64,000 nt of DNA. Origin: CAYYJS01 sp964472315. Its GTDB lineage: Bacteria > Verrucomicrobiota > Kiritimatiellia > UBA8416. This document shows, in pieces, positions 34,460-42,662 of the stretch (its first letter is position 1; every line of letters begins with the position of its first letter). The notes under the pieces are model-generated. The model did not search any database, was not told the origin of the DNA, and saw only the letters and a list, made by a program, of their open reading frames with translations. Location: assembly GCA_964472315.1 (NCBI GenBank), contig CAYYJS010000010.1:20117-84116 (forward strand), read 5' to 3'. The translations under genes and the position numbers were made by a program.

Positions 34460-36628
34460 TCACTTCGTCAGCATCGTGTAGACGCCGTCCCAGTTCGTCG
34501 GCGGGTTGACGGCGCAGGCGGCGCAGCGTTCGGCGAAGACGCGCGCGGGCTCGTCGCCGGCTTTGGCCAGCGCTTCGAAAACGTCGCGGGCCGCCGGCCA
34601 GTTTCCGGCGCGGTATTCGGCCAGCGCGTCCTCGAACTGGCGGACCCGCTGGAGCGTGTCGCCATCGATATCGTCGCGTGCGCCGAGCAGCTCGAAGATG
34701 CGCGTGCCTACGTCCTTGCCCTTGACACGGACGGCGTCGATCTCGCGGAAGACGAACAGGCTCTTGGCGTGGGCGACCGTATTCTCCGTAACGAGCGTAC
34801 GCGTGCCGTAGACCTTGTTGACGCCTTCGATGCGGGCGCCGAGGTTCATCACGTTGCCCATGGCCGTGTAATTCATGCGGTTCTCGGACCCCATGTTGCC
34901 GACGACGACTTCGCCCGAACTGATGCCGGTGCGGGCGAAAACCTCGCGGGTGACACCGGCTTCCTCGAAGAGCGGCTGCAGTTCGCGCATCCGGCTGCCC
35001 ATGCGCAGGATCGCGCGGCAGCCGCGGATCGTGTGCTCGGGTTCGTCGCTCGGCGCGCCGAAAATGGCCACGATCTCGTCGCCGACGAATTTGTCCACGA
35101 AACCGCCCTCCGCAATGATGATATCAGTCATGGCGTTGAGGTAGATATTCATGAACTGCACGACCTGCTCGGGTTTCAGCGACTCGGAAATCGACGTGAA
35201 GCCCGCGACATCCGAAAACATGACCGTGCAGTTGCGCGATTCGCCGCCGAGGCGCACCTGTTCGGGGTTCCGCAGGAGCGTCTGCACGACGGAACGGTCG
35301 ACGTAGTGCTCGAAGATTCCGCGCACCAGCCGCGAGTGGTGGCGTTCGGCGATGTGGTTGACAACCGTGACGGCGAAAAAGGTCAAGGCGGCGCCGAGCA
35401 TGGGCGTGACCACGGGGGCGAACTGGTGCGCCGCCGTGAGGGCGAACTGGCCGGCCGCGGCCGGCAGCGCCAATGCCGCCAGGAACACCGCGAGGCCGCC
35501 CGCATGGTGGCGCCAGGCGCGGGCGGCGGCGCCCGTGACCAGGCAAACGGCAAGAAGAAGGATCAGCACGAGGTACGCGGGCCAGCGGCGGACGAAGTCG
35601 CCGCGCAGGAGGTTGGCGAGCACGGTGGCCTGAAGCTCGACGCCGGGAACGGCGCGTGACAGGGGATTGGCTTTGATGTCGTGCAGACCGGTGGCGGTCG
35701 AGCCGATGAAGACGATCTTGCCGCGGAAGGCGTCGGCCGCAAGCAGCGTATCCGTGCCGGCTTGCTGCTGAATCCGCGACGTCAGCACATCGGAAAAAGG
35801 ATGGCGGGGAAAGGGACTGGACGCGCCCTCTGGCGGGCGATACCAGCCGACGTAGGCGGCGCCGTCGCCGCACAGCGGTACGACGCGGTCGCCGACGCGC
35901 AGGCGGTCACGGGTGGCATCGATCCCGTCGGCGCCGGCGATGGCGGCGAAGGCGGTCAACGGCAGGCCGGCGACCGGCGCGTCTTCCAGGCGGGCAAGAA
36001 GCCGGGCGCGGCGGAAGATATTGTCGCGGTCCGTATCGGCGTTGACGAAGCCGACCGTGCGTGCCGCGGCGATCAGGTCCGCGGCCGGGAGCGCGGCGGT
36101 CCGGTAGACCGCCAGGGGCATGCGTGCGACGATCGGAAGTTCGGCTAGCCGCCGGCGTAGCGCGGTGACTTCGTCCAGCGGCGCGGGTTGCCCCTGTTCC
36201 TGAAGGACGAGCGCGTGGTGGGCCGAGCCGGCGTCCGCCGTCGCATCGCGCAACAGGCCGTCCGATTCCGCCGCCGTCATCTCCATCCGTTCGACGTCCG
36301 GTTCCGTGAAAAACATGTCGAAAACGATCGCGCGCGCACCGGCCGCGGCGACAAACTCGATGACCTTGCCGTAGTATCCGCGCGGCCACGGCCAACCCAT
36401 GCCCAGGCGTGCCAGGACGGTGTCGAGACTCGGTTGGTCGATCGTCACCAGAGCGATGTTGCCGGGCGGTTGATCTTCGGCGAACCGCGGCGTCAATCGC
36501 CACCGCGCGTCGTAGGCCTTCAGTTCGAGCGGTTCAAGCGCGCCAAGGGCATGGAGTAGGGACAGGGCGGCCGCGCAGCCAAGTCCGGCCAGCGCTCCCT
36601 GAAGCGGCTTATGGGCCAGCAGCTTCAT
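34460..36628 (-). CDS. CHASE2 domain adenylate/guanylate cyclase
   Basis: A 722-aa membrane sensor cyclase. After a first TM segment, residues ~25-330 form an extracytoplasmic CHASE2 sensor (NIALVTIDQPSLDT, AIVFDMFFTEPD). Three TM segments follow (~345-430). The class III cyclase domain (~480-660) has RNCTVMFSDVAGFTSISE and FVDKFVGDEIVAIFGAP with both metal aspartates, plus NMGSENRMNYTAMGNVMNL. The C-terminal 60 residues look TPR-like. The Lys/Asp pair that specifies ATP is plausible (FVDKF) but substrate choice is not proven. The ATG at 36628 overlaps the atpC stop (ATGA) and follows GGAGGGAG, so synthesis is coupled to the ATP synthase. Confidence 0.92.
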   Translation of the reverse strand: MKLLAHKPLQGALAGLGCAAALSLLHALGALEPLELKAYDARWRLTPRFAEDQPPGNIALVTIDQPSLDTVLARLGMGWPWPRGYYGKVIEFVAAAGARAIVFDMFFTEPDVERMEMTAAESDGLLRDATADAGSAHHALVLQEQGQPAPLDEVTALRRRLAELPIVARMPLAVYRTAALPAADLIAAARTVGFVNADTDRDNIFRRARLLARLEDAPVAGLPLTAFAAIAGADGIDATRDRLRVGDRVVPLCGDGAAYVGWYRPPEGASSPFPRHPFSDVLTSRIQQQAGTDTLLAADAFRGKIVFIGSTATGLHDIKANPLSRAVPGVELQATVLANLLRGDFVRRWPAYLVLILLLAVCLVTGAAARAWRHHAGGLAVFLAALALPAAAGQFALTAAHQFAPVVTPMLGAALTFFAVTVVNHIAERHHSRLVRGIFEHYVDRSVVQTLLRNPEQVRLGGESRNCTVMFSDVAGFTSISESLKPEQVVQFMNIYLNAMTDIIIAEGGFVDKFVGDEIVAIFGAPSDEPEHTIRGCRAILRMGSRMRELQPLFEEAGVTREVFARTGISSGEVVVGNMGSENRMNYTAMGNVMNLGARIEGVNKVYGTRTLVTENTVAHAKSLFVFREIDAVRVKGKDVGTRIFELLGARDDIDGDTLQRVRQFEDALAEYRAGNWPAARDVFEALAKAGDEPARVFAERCAACAVNPPTNWDGVYTMLTK

Positions 36629-36909
36629 AACAGACTCCCTCCAAAGTCCACCGATGTGACAAGCAGCACCGCGTTGCCGTCGCGCTCGACGCTGAGCGTC
36701 CCGGGGCTGATGGTCCATGTTTCGGGTTGTTCGTGTTCGTTGACCACCAGAACCTGGCCGCCTTTGAGCGAAGCGATCAGCGGTTGATGATGGGCCAGGA
36801 CCGTGAGACGTCCGCCGTCGCCCGGCAGGTCCAGCGCCACCACGCGGCGTGACGGCAGCGGCCGCGGCGGGGTGATCACGGTCACGCTGAATTGTGGTCG
36901 AGCCGCCAT
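36625..36909 (-). CDS. atpC: F-type ATP synthase epsilon subunit, short form
   Basis: The 94-aa product is only the N-terminal beta-sandwich of epsilon (FSVTVITPPRPLPSRRVVAL, GRLTVLAHHQPLIASLKGG, then VLLVTSVDF). The C-terminal helical hairpin, which is autoinhibitory in many bacteria, is missing; usual length is about 130-140 residues. Short epsilons of this sort are known in Bacteroidota, so this is not necessarily a truncation. It starts 13 bp after atpD and its stop overlaps the cyclase start. The position after atpD confirms the identity. Confidence 0.9.
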   Translation of the reverse strand: MAARPQFSVTVITPPRPLPSRRVVALDLPGDGGRLTVLAHHQPLIASLKGGQVLVVNEHEQPETWTISPGTLSVERDGNAVLLVTSVDFGGSLL

Positions 36910-36922
36910 TGTGCCTCCCGCT

Positions 36923-38350
36923 CTACTCCGACCCGGCTGTCTTGCGGCGACTGCGCGAGCGAAGTTCGTCGGCTTTCGCCAGTACATCGTCGATACCGCC
37001 GGCCATCATGAATGCCTGCTCGGGAACCGTGTCATGCTTGCCGCGTACGATTTCGGTAAAACCGCGCACGGTCTCCTGGACGGGAACATATTGCCCCGGA
37101 ATACCGGTGAACTGCTCGGCCACGAAGTTCGGTTGGGACAGGAAACGCTGGACGCGACGGGCCCGCAGCACGACCTCGCGGTCGACATCCGGCAGTTCCT
37201 CGACTCCCAGGATCGTGATGATGTCCTGGAGTTCCCGATAGCGCTGCAGCACGCGCTGGACTTCACGGGCGACCTCGTAATGCGCCGCTCCGACGGTATC
37301 GACGCCGAGAATGCGCGAGTTCGACGTGAGCGGGTCGACGGCCGGATAGATGCCCATTTCGACGATACGCCGGTCGAGTACGATGGTGGCATCGAGGTGG
37401 GCGAACGTGGTGGCGGGAGCGGGGTCGGTGATGTCGTCGGCGGGCACATAGACGGCCTGCACGGAGGTGATCGAGCCGCGATGGGTGGACGTGATGCGTT
37501 CCTGAAGGCCGCCCATTTCGGTGGCGAGGGTCGGCTGATATCCCACGGCCGACGGCATGCGTCCGAGCAAGGCGGACACTTCCGACCCGGCCTGCACGAA
37601 ACGGAAGATGTTATCGATGAACAGCAGGACGTCCTGATGCATCGTATCGCGGAAATACTCGGCCTGGGTGAGCCCGGAAAGCGCCACGCGCAGACGCGCG
37701 CCGGGGGGTTCGTTCATCTGGCCGAAGACCAGGACCGTATTGCGGAGTACGCCGGACTCCTTCATCTCGGTCCATAGATCGTTGCCTTCCCGTGTCCGTT
37801 CGCCCACGCCCGTGAACACGGCGCGGCCGCCGTGCTCGGTCGTGATGTTGCGGATGAGTTCCATGATCAGCATGGTCTTGCCGACGCCGGCGCCGCCGAA
37901 CAGGCCGATCTTGCCGCCGCGCGGGAACGGGGCCAGGAGGTCGATCGACTTGATGCCCGTCTCGTAGAACTGGATGGCCGGCACCTGCTCGTCAAAGGGC
38001 GGCGGCGTCTTGTGAATGGGGTCGAACCGATCGCTGGTGACCGGGCCCTCGCCGTCGATCGGAGCGCCCAGCAGGTTCAGTACGCGGCCCAGGCAGGCCT
38101 CGCCGACGGGAACGCGGATGGCGCCGCCGCTGTCGACGACCGAGACGCCACGCGCGAGACCGCGCGTGGAAGACATGGCCACGCAGCGCACGACGCCGCC
38201 CCCGACGTGCTCCGCGACCTCCAGCGTGATATCCAGGCCGTGCCCCTCGCCGCGGATGATGAGGGCGTTGTGCAGGGCCGGCAGGCCTTCGCCGTAGAAC
38301 TCCACGTCGACGACGGGGCCGACCACATGAACGACTCTTCCGGTAGCCAT
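36923..38350 (-). CDS. atpD: F-type ATP synthase beta subunit
   Basis: Catalytic subunit of the F1 head, 475 aa. Visible motifs are GRVVHVVGPVVDVEF at the start, the P-loop IGLFGGAGVGKTMLIMELI near residue 150, GERTREGNDLW with the catalytic-region Glu-Arg, DNIFRFVQAGSEVSALLGR, and the LQERITSTHRGSITSVQAVY and DPAPATTFAHLDA stretches. The C-terminal helical domain ends in a basic RSRRKTAGSE tail. It lies 4 bp after atpG and 13 bp before atpC on the minus strand. Identity is certain. Confidence 0.98.
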   Translation of the reverse strand: MATGRVVHVVGPVVDVEFYGEGLPALHNALIIRGEGHGLDITLEVAEHVGGGVVRCVAMSSTRGLARGVSVVDSGGAIRVPVGEACLGRVLNLLGAPIDGEGPVTSDRFDPIHKTPPPFDEQVPAIQFYETGIKSIDLLAPFPRGGKIGLFGGAGVGKTMLIMELIRNITTEHGGRAVFTGVGERTREGNDLWTEMKESGVLRNTVLVFGQMNEPPGARLRVALSGLTQAEYFRDTMHQDVLLFIDNIFRFVQAGSEVSALLGRMPSAVGYQPTLATEMGGLQERITSTHRGSITSVQAVYVPADDITDPAPATTFAHLDATIVLDRRIVEMGIYPAVDPLTSNSRILGVDTVGAAHYEVAREVQRVLQRYRELQDIITILGVEELPDVDREVVLRARRVQRFLSQPNFVAEQFTGIPGQYVPVQETVRGFTEIVRGKHDTVPEQAFMMAGGIDDVLAKADELRSRSRRKTAGSE

Positions 38351-38354
38351 GGCG

Positions 38355-39197
38355 TTACGGTGCTCCCATGCCCGCGCCCAGTTCCAGCATCTCTCCCGTG
38401 ATGCTTTCCTGGCGCAAGCGGCTGTATTGGCGGCTCAGGTCGGTGATGAGTTCCCCGGCGTTCTCCGTGGCGCGCGCCATGGACGCCTGGCGTGCCGCGT
38501 TCTCGGCGGCCATGCTGTTGAAGTAGGCGTTGTGGACGTTGCGGCGCACGTATTCGGGCAACAGACGGTCGATGATGGCCCGCGGCGACGGCTCCAGCAT
38601 GTCGGCATCGAGCGCGGCCCGGGCGCCGGTGGCATGCTCCGTGAATGGTGTCGGCAGGATACGCTCCAGGTGGAGTTCCTGCCGTATGCCGCCCAAATGC
38701 TTCCAGTACAGCACATGCACTTCGGCGACGGATCGTTCGAGAAACGCCTCCATCATCCGCGTGATGACGTCGTCGATATCCTGCACGGCCTGCACGCCGC
38801 TCCACTGCAGCCGCAGGGCGCGGCGATGGACGACCTTGCCGCGCATGAACAGCGTGACTTCGCGCGGGGCGTGCGCGGCGCGGAAGTGCGCGGCCTCGTT
38901 CATCAAGCCCGTGTTGAAACCGCCGCACAACCCGCGGTCGGCGCCGCAGACGATCAGTCCGATGCCGTCGCCGCCGCCGCGCGTCATCAGCGGATGCCGG
39001 TCGGCGCCGATCGGGAGTGCATGGTAGGCTTTGGCCAGGATGTCGCACAGCTTCTCGAAATAGACATCGGCCTGCTCGACCTGGCGGCGGCTCGAGGCGT
39101 AGCGCGCGGAGGCGACCTTCTGCAGCGTGTTGGTCACCTTGCGCAGTTGCCGCGTCGTGGCGATGCGGCGTTTGACGTCTGATAGCGCCTGAGCCAT
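38355..39197 (-). CDS. atpG: F-type ATP synthase gamma subunit
   Basis: The central rotor shaft of F1, 280 aa. It starts MAQALSDVKRRIATTRQLRK (the conserved N-terminal helix), has VCGADRGLCGGFNTGLMNEA in place of the usual 'SDRGLCGG.N', and ends with NAYFNSMAAENAARQASMAR and the C-terminal helix. The internal region ~190-215 (VRRNVHNAYF) fits gamma. The ATG at 39197 is chosen because the upstream frame is atpA read out of phase. It sits between atpA (8 bp) and atpD (4 bp). Confidence 0.95.
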   Translation of the reverse strand: MAQALSDVKRRIATTRQLRKVTNTLQKVASARYASSRRQVEQADVYFEKLCDILAKAYHALPIGADRHPLMTRGGGDGIGLIVCGADRGLCGGFNTGLMNEAAHFRAAHAPREVTLFMRGKVVHRRALRLQWSGVQAVQDIDDVITRMMEAFLERSVAEVHVLYWKHLGGIRQELHLERILPTPFTEHATGARAALDADMLEPSPRAIIDRLLPEYVRRNVHNAYFNSMAAENAARQASMARATENAGELITDLSRQYSRLRQESITGEMLELGAGMGAP

Positions 39198-39205
39198 GGG
39201 ATGGG

Positions 39206-40819
39206 TTACGCTTCCGTGGTTACAATCGGTTCGACGGCGTGATGATCGCGCGCATCCGGCTTCGGCACCACACGTTCCGGATCGATGGCGTGTGTCGGAC
39301 CCGACCGTACGAAAAGGCCCTTGAACGCGGTAATGGACGATTCCAGCAGGGTGGCCGTCTCGCTGCTGAGGTCGCCGCTTCCGACGATGGCCCGCCCGGC
39401 ATCGGCATAGGAGCCGTCGAGCAACGCGAACCATTCGTTCTGGAAGCGGCCGATGTCGCGCAGGGGGATGTCGTCAAGGTGCCCATTGATGGCCGCCCAC
39501 ATGATGCAGACCTGTTTTTCGACCGGCAGCGGCACATGCTGGCGCTGCTTGAGAATCTCCGCCAGACGTTCGCCGCGGTGGAGTTGGTCGATCGTGGCCG
39601 GGTCGAGATCGGTCGTGAGCTGGGCGAAGGAAGCGACCTCCCGGTATTGGGCGAGGTCCATGCGCAGTTTCAACGCCACCTTCTTCATGGCCTTGAGCTG
39701 GGCCTTGCCGCCGACGCGCGAGACACTGAGACCGACGTTGATGGCGGGGCGGAAGCCCTGGTGGAAGAGATCGGTTTCGAGGTAGATCTGCCCGTCGGTG
39801 ATCGAGACGAGGTTGGTTGGAATGTAGGCGGAGTAGTCGCCTTGTTGGGTCTCCACGACGGGGAGGGCCGTGAGCGAGCCGCCGCCGAGGCGCGGGTGGA
39901 GCTTGCTGGCGCGTTCCAGCAGGCGGCTGTGAAGGTAGAAGATATCGCCGGGGAAAGCCTCGCGGCCGGGCGGACGTCGCAGGAGCAGCGAAATCTGGCG
40001 GTAGGCGACGGCATGCTTGTAGAGGTCGTCGTAGACGATCAGCGCATCGTCGCCCCGGTCGCGGAAGAACTCGCCCATCGAGCAGCCCGCGAAGGGCGCG
40101 ATGTATTGGGAGGGTGCGGAGTCGCCGGCCGAAGCGACGACCACGATGGTGTTGCGCAGGGCGTGGTGCTCCTCAAGCGTCGCGACGACCGTGGCGATGG
40201 TGGACATCTTCTGGCCGATGGCGACGTAGATGCATCGCACGCCGCTGGCGGCCTGGTTGATGATGCTGTCGATGGCCATCGTCGTCTTGCCGGTCTGGCG
40301 GTCGCCGACGATCAGCTCGCGCTGGCCGCGTCCGATGGCCGTCATGGCGTCCACGCCCTTCAGTCCGGTCTGCAGTGGTTTGTTGACCGACTCGCGATCG
40401 ACGATGCCGGGCGCGTCCGTTTCCATCAGGCGCCTCTCGGTTGTATCGACGGGGCCACGACCGTCGATCGGTTCGCCCAGCGCCGTGACGACGCGTCCGA
40501 GCAGGGCATCGCCGACGGGGACCTGGAGCACCTTGCCGGTACGCTTGACCAGAGCGCCCTCTTCGATGCGTGTATGGTCGCCGAAGACGATGGCCCCGAC
40601 ATGGTGGCGTTCGAGATTCATCGCCATGCCGAAGATGCCGTTGGGAAAGCGGATCATCTCCTCGGCCATGACGCCGGGAAGCCCGTCCACGAGCGCGATG
40701 CCGTCGCCGGCTTCCATGACGTGACCGACTTCCTCGGGGCCGAGTTCGACCGCGAACCGGCGTGCGTTCTCCTCGAGAATGGCGGCAATCTCGGCCGCGG
40801 GTCTGCTGAGATCAGGCAT
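39206..40819 (-). CDS. atpA: F-type ATP synthase alpha subunit
   Basis: Nucleotide-binding but non-catalytic F1 subunit, 537 aa. Motifs include GDGIALVDGLPGVMAEE, the P-loop ELIVGDRQTGKTTMAIDSI, IYVAIGQKMSTIATVV, GDDALIVYDDLYKHAVAYRQ and LETDLFHQGFRPAINVGLSV. The C-terminus is 25-30 residues longer than usual and ends in an odd acidic/His-rich tail (DHHAVEPIVTTEA). It is the first gene of the minus-strand cluster: atpH (delta), atpF, atpE and atpB, which normally precede it, are absent. The 97 bp to the divergent sigma-54 gene must hold the promoter; no clear box was seen. Confidence 0.97.
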   Translation of the reverse strand: MPDLSRPAAEIAAILEENARRFAVELGPEEVGHVMEAGDGIALVDGLPGVMAEEMIRFPNGIFGMAMNLERHHVGAIVFGDHTRIEEGALVKRTGKVLQVPVGDALLGRVVTALGEPIDGRGPVDTTERRLMETDAPGIVDRESVNKPLQTGLKGVDAMTAIGRGQRELIVGDRQTGKTTMAIDSIINQAASGVRCIYVAIGQKMSTIATVVATLEEHHALRNTIVVVASAGDSAPSQYIAPFAGCSMGEFFRDRGDDALIVYDDLYKHAVAYRQISLLLRRPPGREAFPGDIFYLHSRLLERASKLHPRLGGGSLTALPVVETQQGDYSAYIPTNLVSITDGQIYLETDLFHQGFRPAINVGLSVSRVGGKAQLKAMKKVALKLRMDLAQYREVASFAQLTTDLDPATIDQLHRGERLAEILKQRQHVPLPVEKQVCIMWAAINGHLDDIPLRDIGRFQNEWFALLDGSYADAGRAIVGSGDLSSETATLLESSITAFKGLFVRSGPTHAIDPERVVPKPDARDHHAVEPIVTTEA

Positions 40820-40916
40820 GACGCATACGTTACGAAGTGGCGGCCGGCAATTCAAGGGGGAAGGACGGACGGGTTTGGACTTTCCGGCGCGGGGTGGAAC
40901 GGGTATAAGTCCCGCA

Positions 40917-42653
40917 ATGACACGAATCCTGTTTTTCTCGATGACCGGTGCGTGCCGCAATCGGATGGCGACGGCATTTGCCGAGGCGCGCCACGTGGAT
41001 GCAGTGGAGATCGTCGGGGCGGGTGTGGCGTCGGCGCCGGTCGCGGCAATGGCCGTACGCGCGATGGCCGAGGCGGGAATCGACATCCCGCAAAGTTCCG
41101 TGCCGAGCCTGGATTCGCTGGAACCCGGCGAGTTCGACATCGTCATCTCGTTGTGTCATACGGCCACCGAACGCTGTCCCATGCCGCCCGGCTGCATGGA
41201 GAGCATCGAATGGAACATCGCGCCGCCGGTCACAAGCGGGAGCGAGGATGCGCAACTGGAGTCGTATCGCGCGGTGCGCGACACGATTCGCCGGTTGGTG
41301 GACGACTTCTTCGATCGCGGCTATTTCGACGCCTTTAAGACAGTCCGGTGCCATGAACGGTTGATCCTCGACAACGTCAGCGACGGCATCATGGCGCACG
41401 ATCTGGAGGGACGTATCTTCCATTTCAATACGGCCGCGGAGACCATCACGGGGCGCCGTCGCGAGGACGTGCTCCACCGGAACTGCCGGGATGTGTTTCC
41501 CGGCGGGTTGTGCGGCGGTCACTGCCGTTTCGAAAATGACACGGTTCTCGACCTCACGCCCTGCACGCGCGAACTCGAGATTGCGCGGCCCGACGGCGAG
41601 CGCCGCACGATCCGGCAGACGGTCAAGCCCGTGACGTCCGCGGCGGGTGATGCGTTCGGTCTGCTGATGACGTTTCACGATCTGACCCATGAGCGACGCC
41701 TGGCGCGTCGCGTCGGCGCCATCGAACAGTTTTCGGGGATTATCGGCCGCGACGAGCAGATGCTCGCCATATTCGATCTGATCCGCGACCTGGCCGATAC
41801 CAGCATGCCCGTGCTCGTTCAGGGCGAGAGCGGCACGGGCAAGGAACTCGTGGCCGCCGCCATCCATAACGAGGGTCCGCGGGCGAACAAACTGTTCGTC
41901 CCCGTAAACTGCGGCGCGCTGCCCGAGTCGTTGCTCGAGAGCGAGCTCTTCGGTCACGTGCGGGGCGCGTTTACCGGCGCCATACGCGACAAGAAGGGGC
42001 GTTTCGAACTGGCGAACGGCGGGACCATTTTCCTCGACGAAATCGGCGACATTACGCCGACGATGCAGGTGAAGCTGCTGCGCGTCCTGCAGGAGGGCAA
42101 GTTCGAGCGGGTGGGGGATGAGAAGACCATCCAGGTCGACGTACGCGTGATCAGCGCGACCAACAAGAACCTGTCGCACGAGATCGAGGAAGGACGGTTC
42201 CGGGAGGATCTGTTCTACCGTCTCAGCGTGGTGCCGATCTGGCTGCCGCCCCTGCGCGACCGTCGTACCGACATCCCGTTGCTGATCGACCATGTCCTGC
42301 GGGCGGCTTTGGACGAGTGCGGGAAGACCGGTGTCACGCTGACCCCGGAGACGCTGGATGTCATGATGGCCTATGACTGGCCGGGCAATGTGCGCGAACT
42401 GCAGAACTGGATCCGTTTTGCGCTCGTGCGTTCGCGCGGCGACGCGATCCGGCCGGAGCATCTGCCGCCGATGCGCCAGTTGGTCGGGCACGCGGCGGCG
42501 GGACTCGGATACCGGCATGCGCACCGCCGCAAGCTGGATGAAGCGTCCGTGCAGGCGGCGCTTGCCGAAGCCGGCGGCAATAAGGTGGACGCCGCGCGGT
42601 TGCTCGGCGTCTCGCGCGCCACGCTTTACCGGTTCCTCGACACACGCGCCTGA
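40917..42653 (+). CDS. sigma-54 activator with ArsC-like and PAS sensor domains
   Basis: A 578-aa regulator. Residues 1-130 are an ArsC/low-molecular-weight phosphatase-like domain (TRILFFSMTGACRNRMATAF, then VISLCHTATERCPMPPGCME and SIEWNIAPP). The P-loop nucleophile (Cys10 in S. aureus ArsC) is replaced by Ser8, while Cys13-Arg14 and the redox pair Cys80/Cys87 remain. Residues ~145-245 are a cysteine-rich PAS domain (NCRDVFPGGLCGGHC). Residues ~265-500 are the AAA+ domain with Walker A GESGTGKE and the sigma-54 contact loop GAFTGA. A Fis-type helix-turn-helix ends the protein. It should activate sigma-54 promoters in response to a redox or metalloid signal. It is divergent from atpA. Confidence 0.92.
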   Translation: MTRILFFSMTGACRNRMATAFAEARHVDAVEIVGAGVASAPVAAMAVRAMAEAGIDIPQSSVPSLDSLEPGEFDIVISLCHTATERCPMPPGCMESIEWNIAPPVTSGSEDAQLESYRAVRDTIRRLVDDFFDRGYFDAFKTVRCHERLILDNVSDGIMAHDLEGRIFHFNTAAETITGRRREDVLHRNCRDVFPGGLCGGHCRFENDTVLDLTPCTRELEIARPDGERRTIRQTVKPVTSAAGDAFGLLMTFHDLTHERRLARRVGAIEQFSGIIGRDEQMLAIFDLIRDLADTSMPVLVQGESGTGKELVAAAIHNEGPRANKLFVPVNCGALPESLLESELFGHVRGAFTGAIRDKKGRFELANGGTIFLDEIGDITPTMQVKLLRVLQEGKFERVGDEKTIQVDVRVISATNKNLSHEIEEGRFREDLFYRLSVVPIWLPPLRDRRTDIPLLIDHVLRAALDECGKTGVTLTPETLDVMMAYDWPGNVRELQNWIRFALVRSRGDAIRPEHLPPMRQLVGHAAAGLGYRHAHRRKLDEASVQAALAEAGGNKVDAARLLGVSRATLYRFLDTRA

Positions 42654-42662
42654 GACGGGCGG

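Noticed and set aside
40917..41310. Active arsenate reductase gene
   Set aside because: The nucleophilic cysteine is Ser and the domain continues without a stop into PAS and AAA+ domains.
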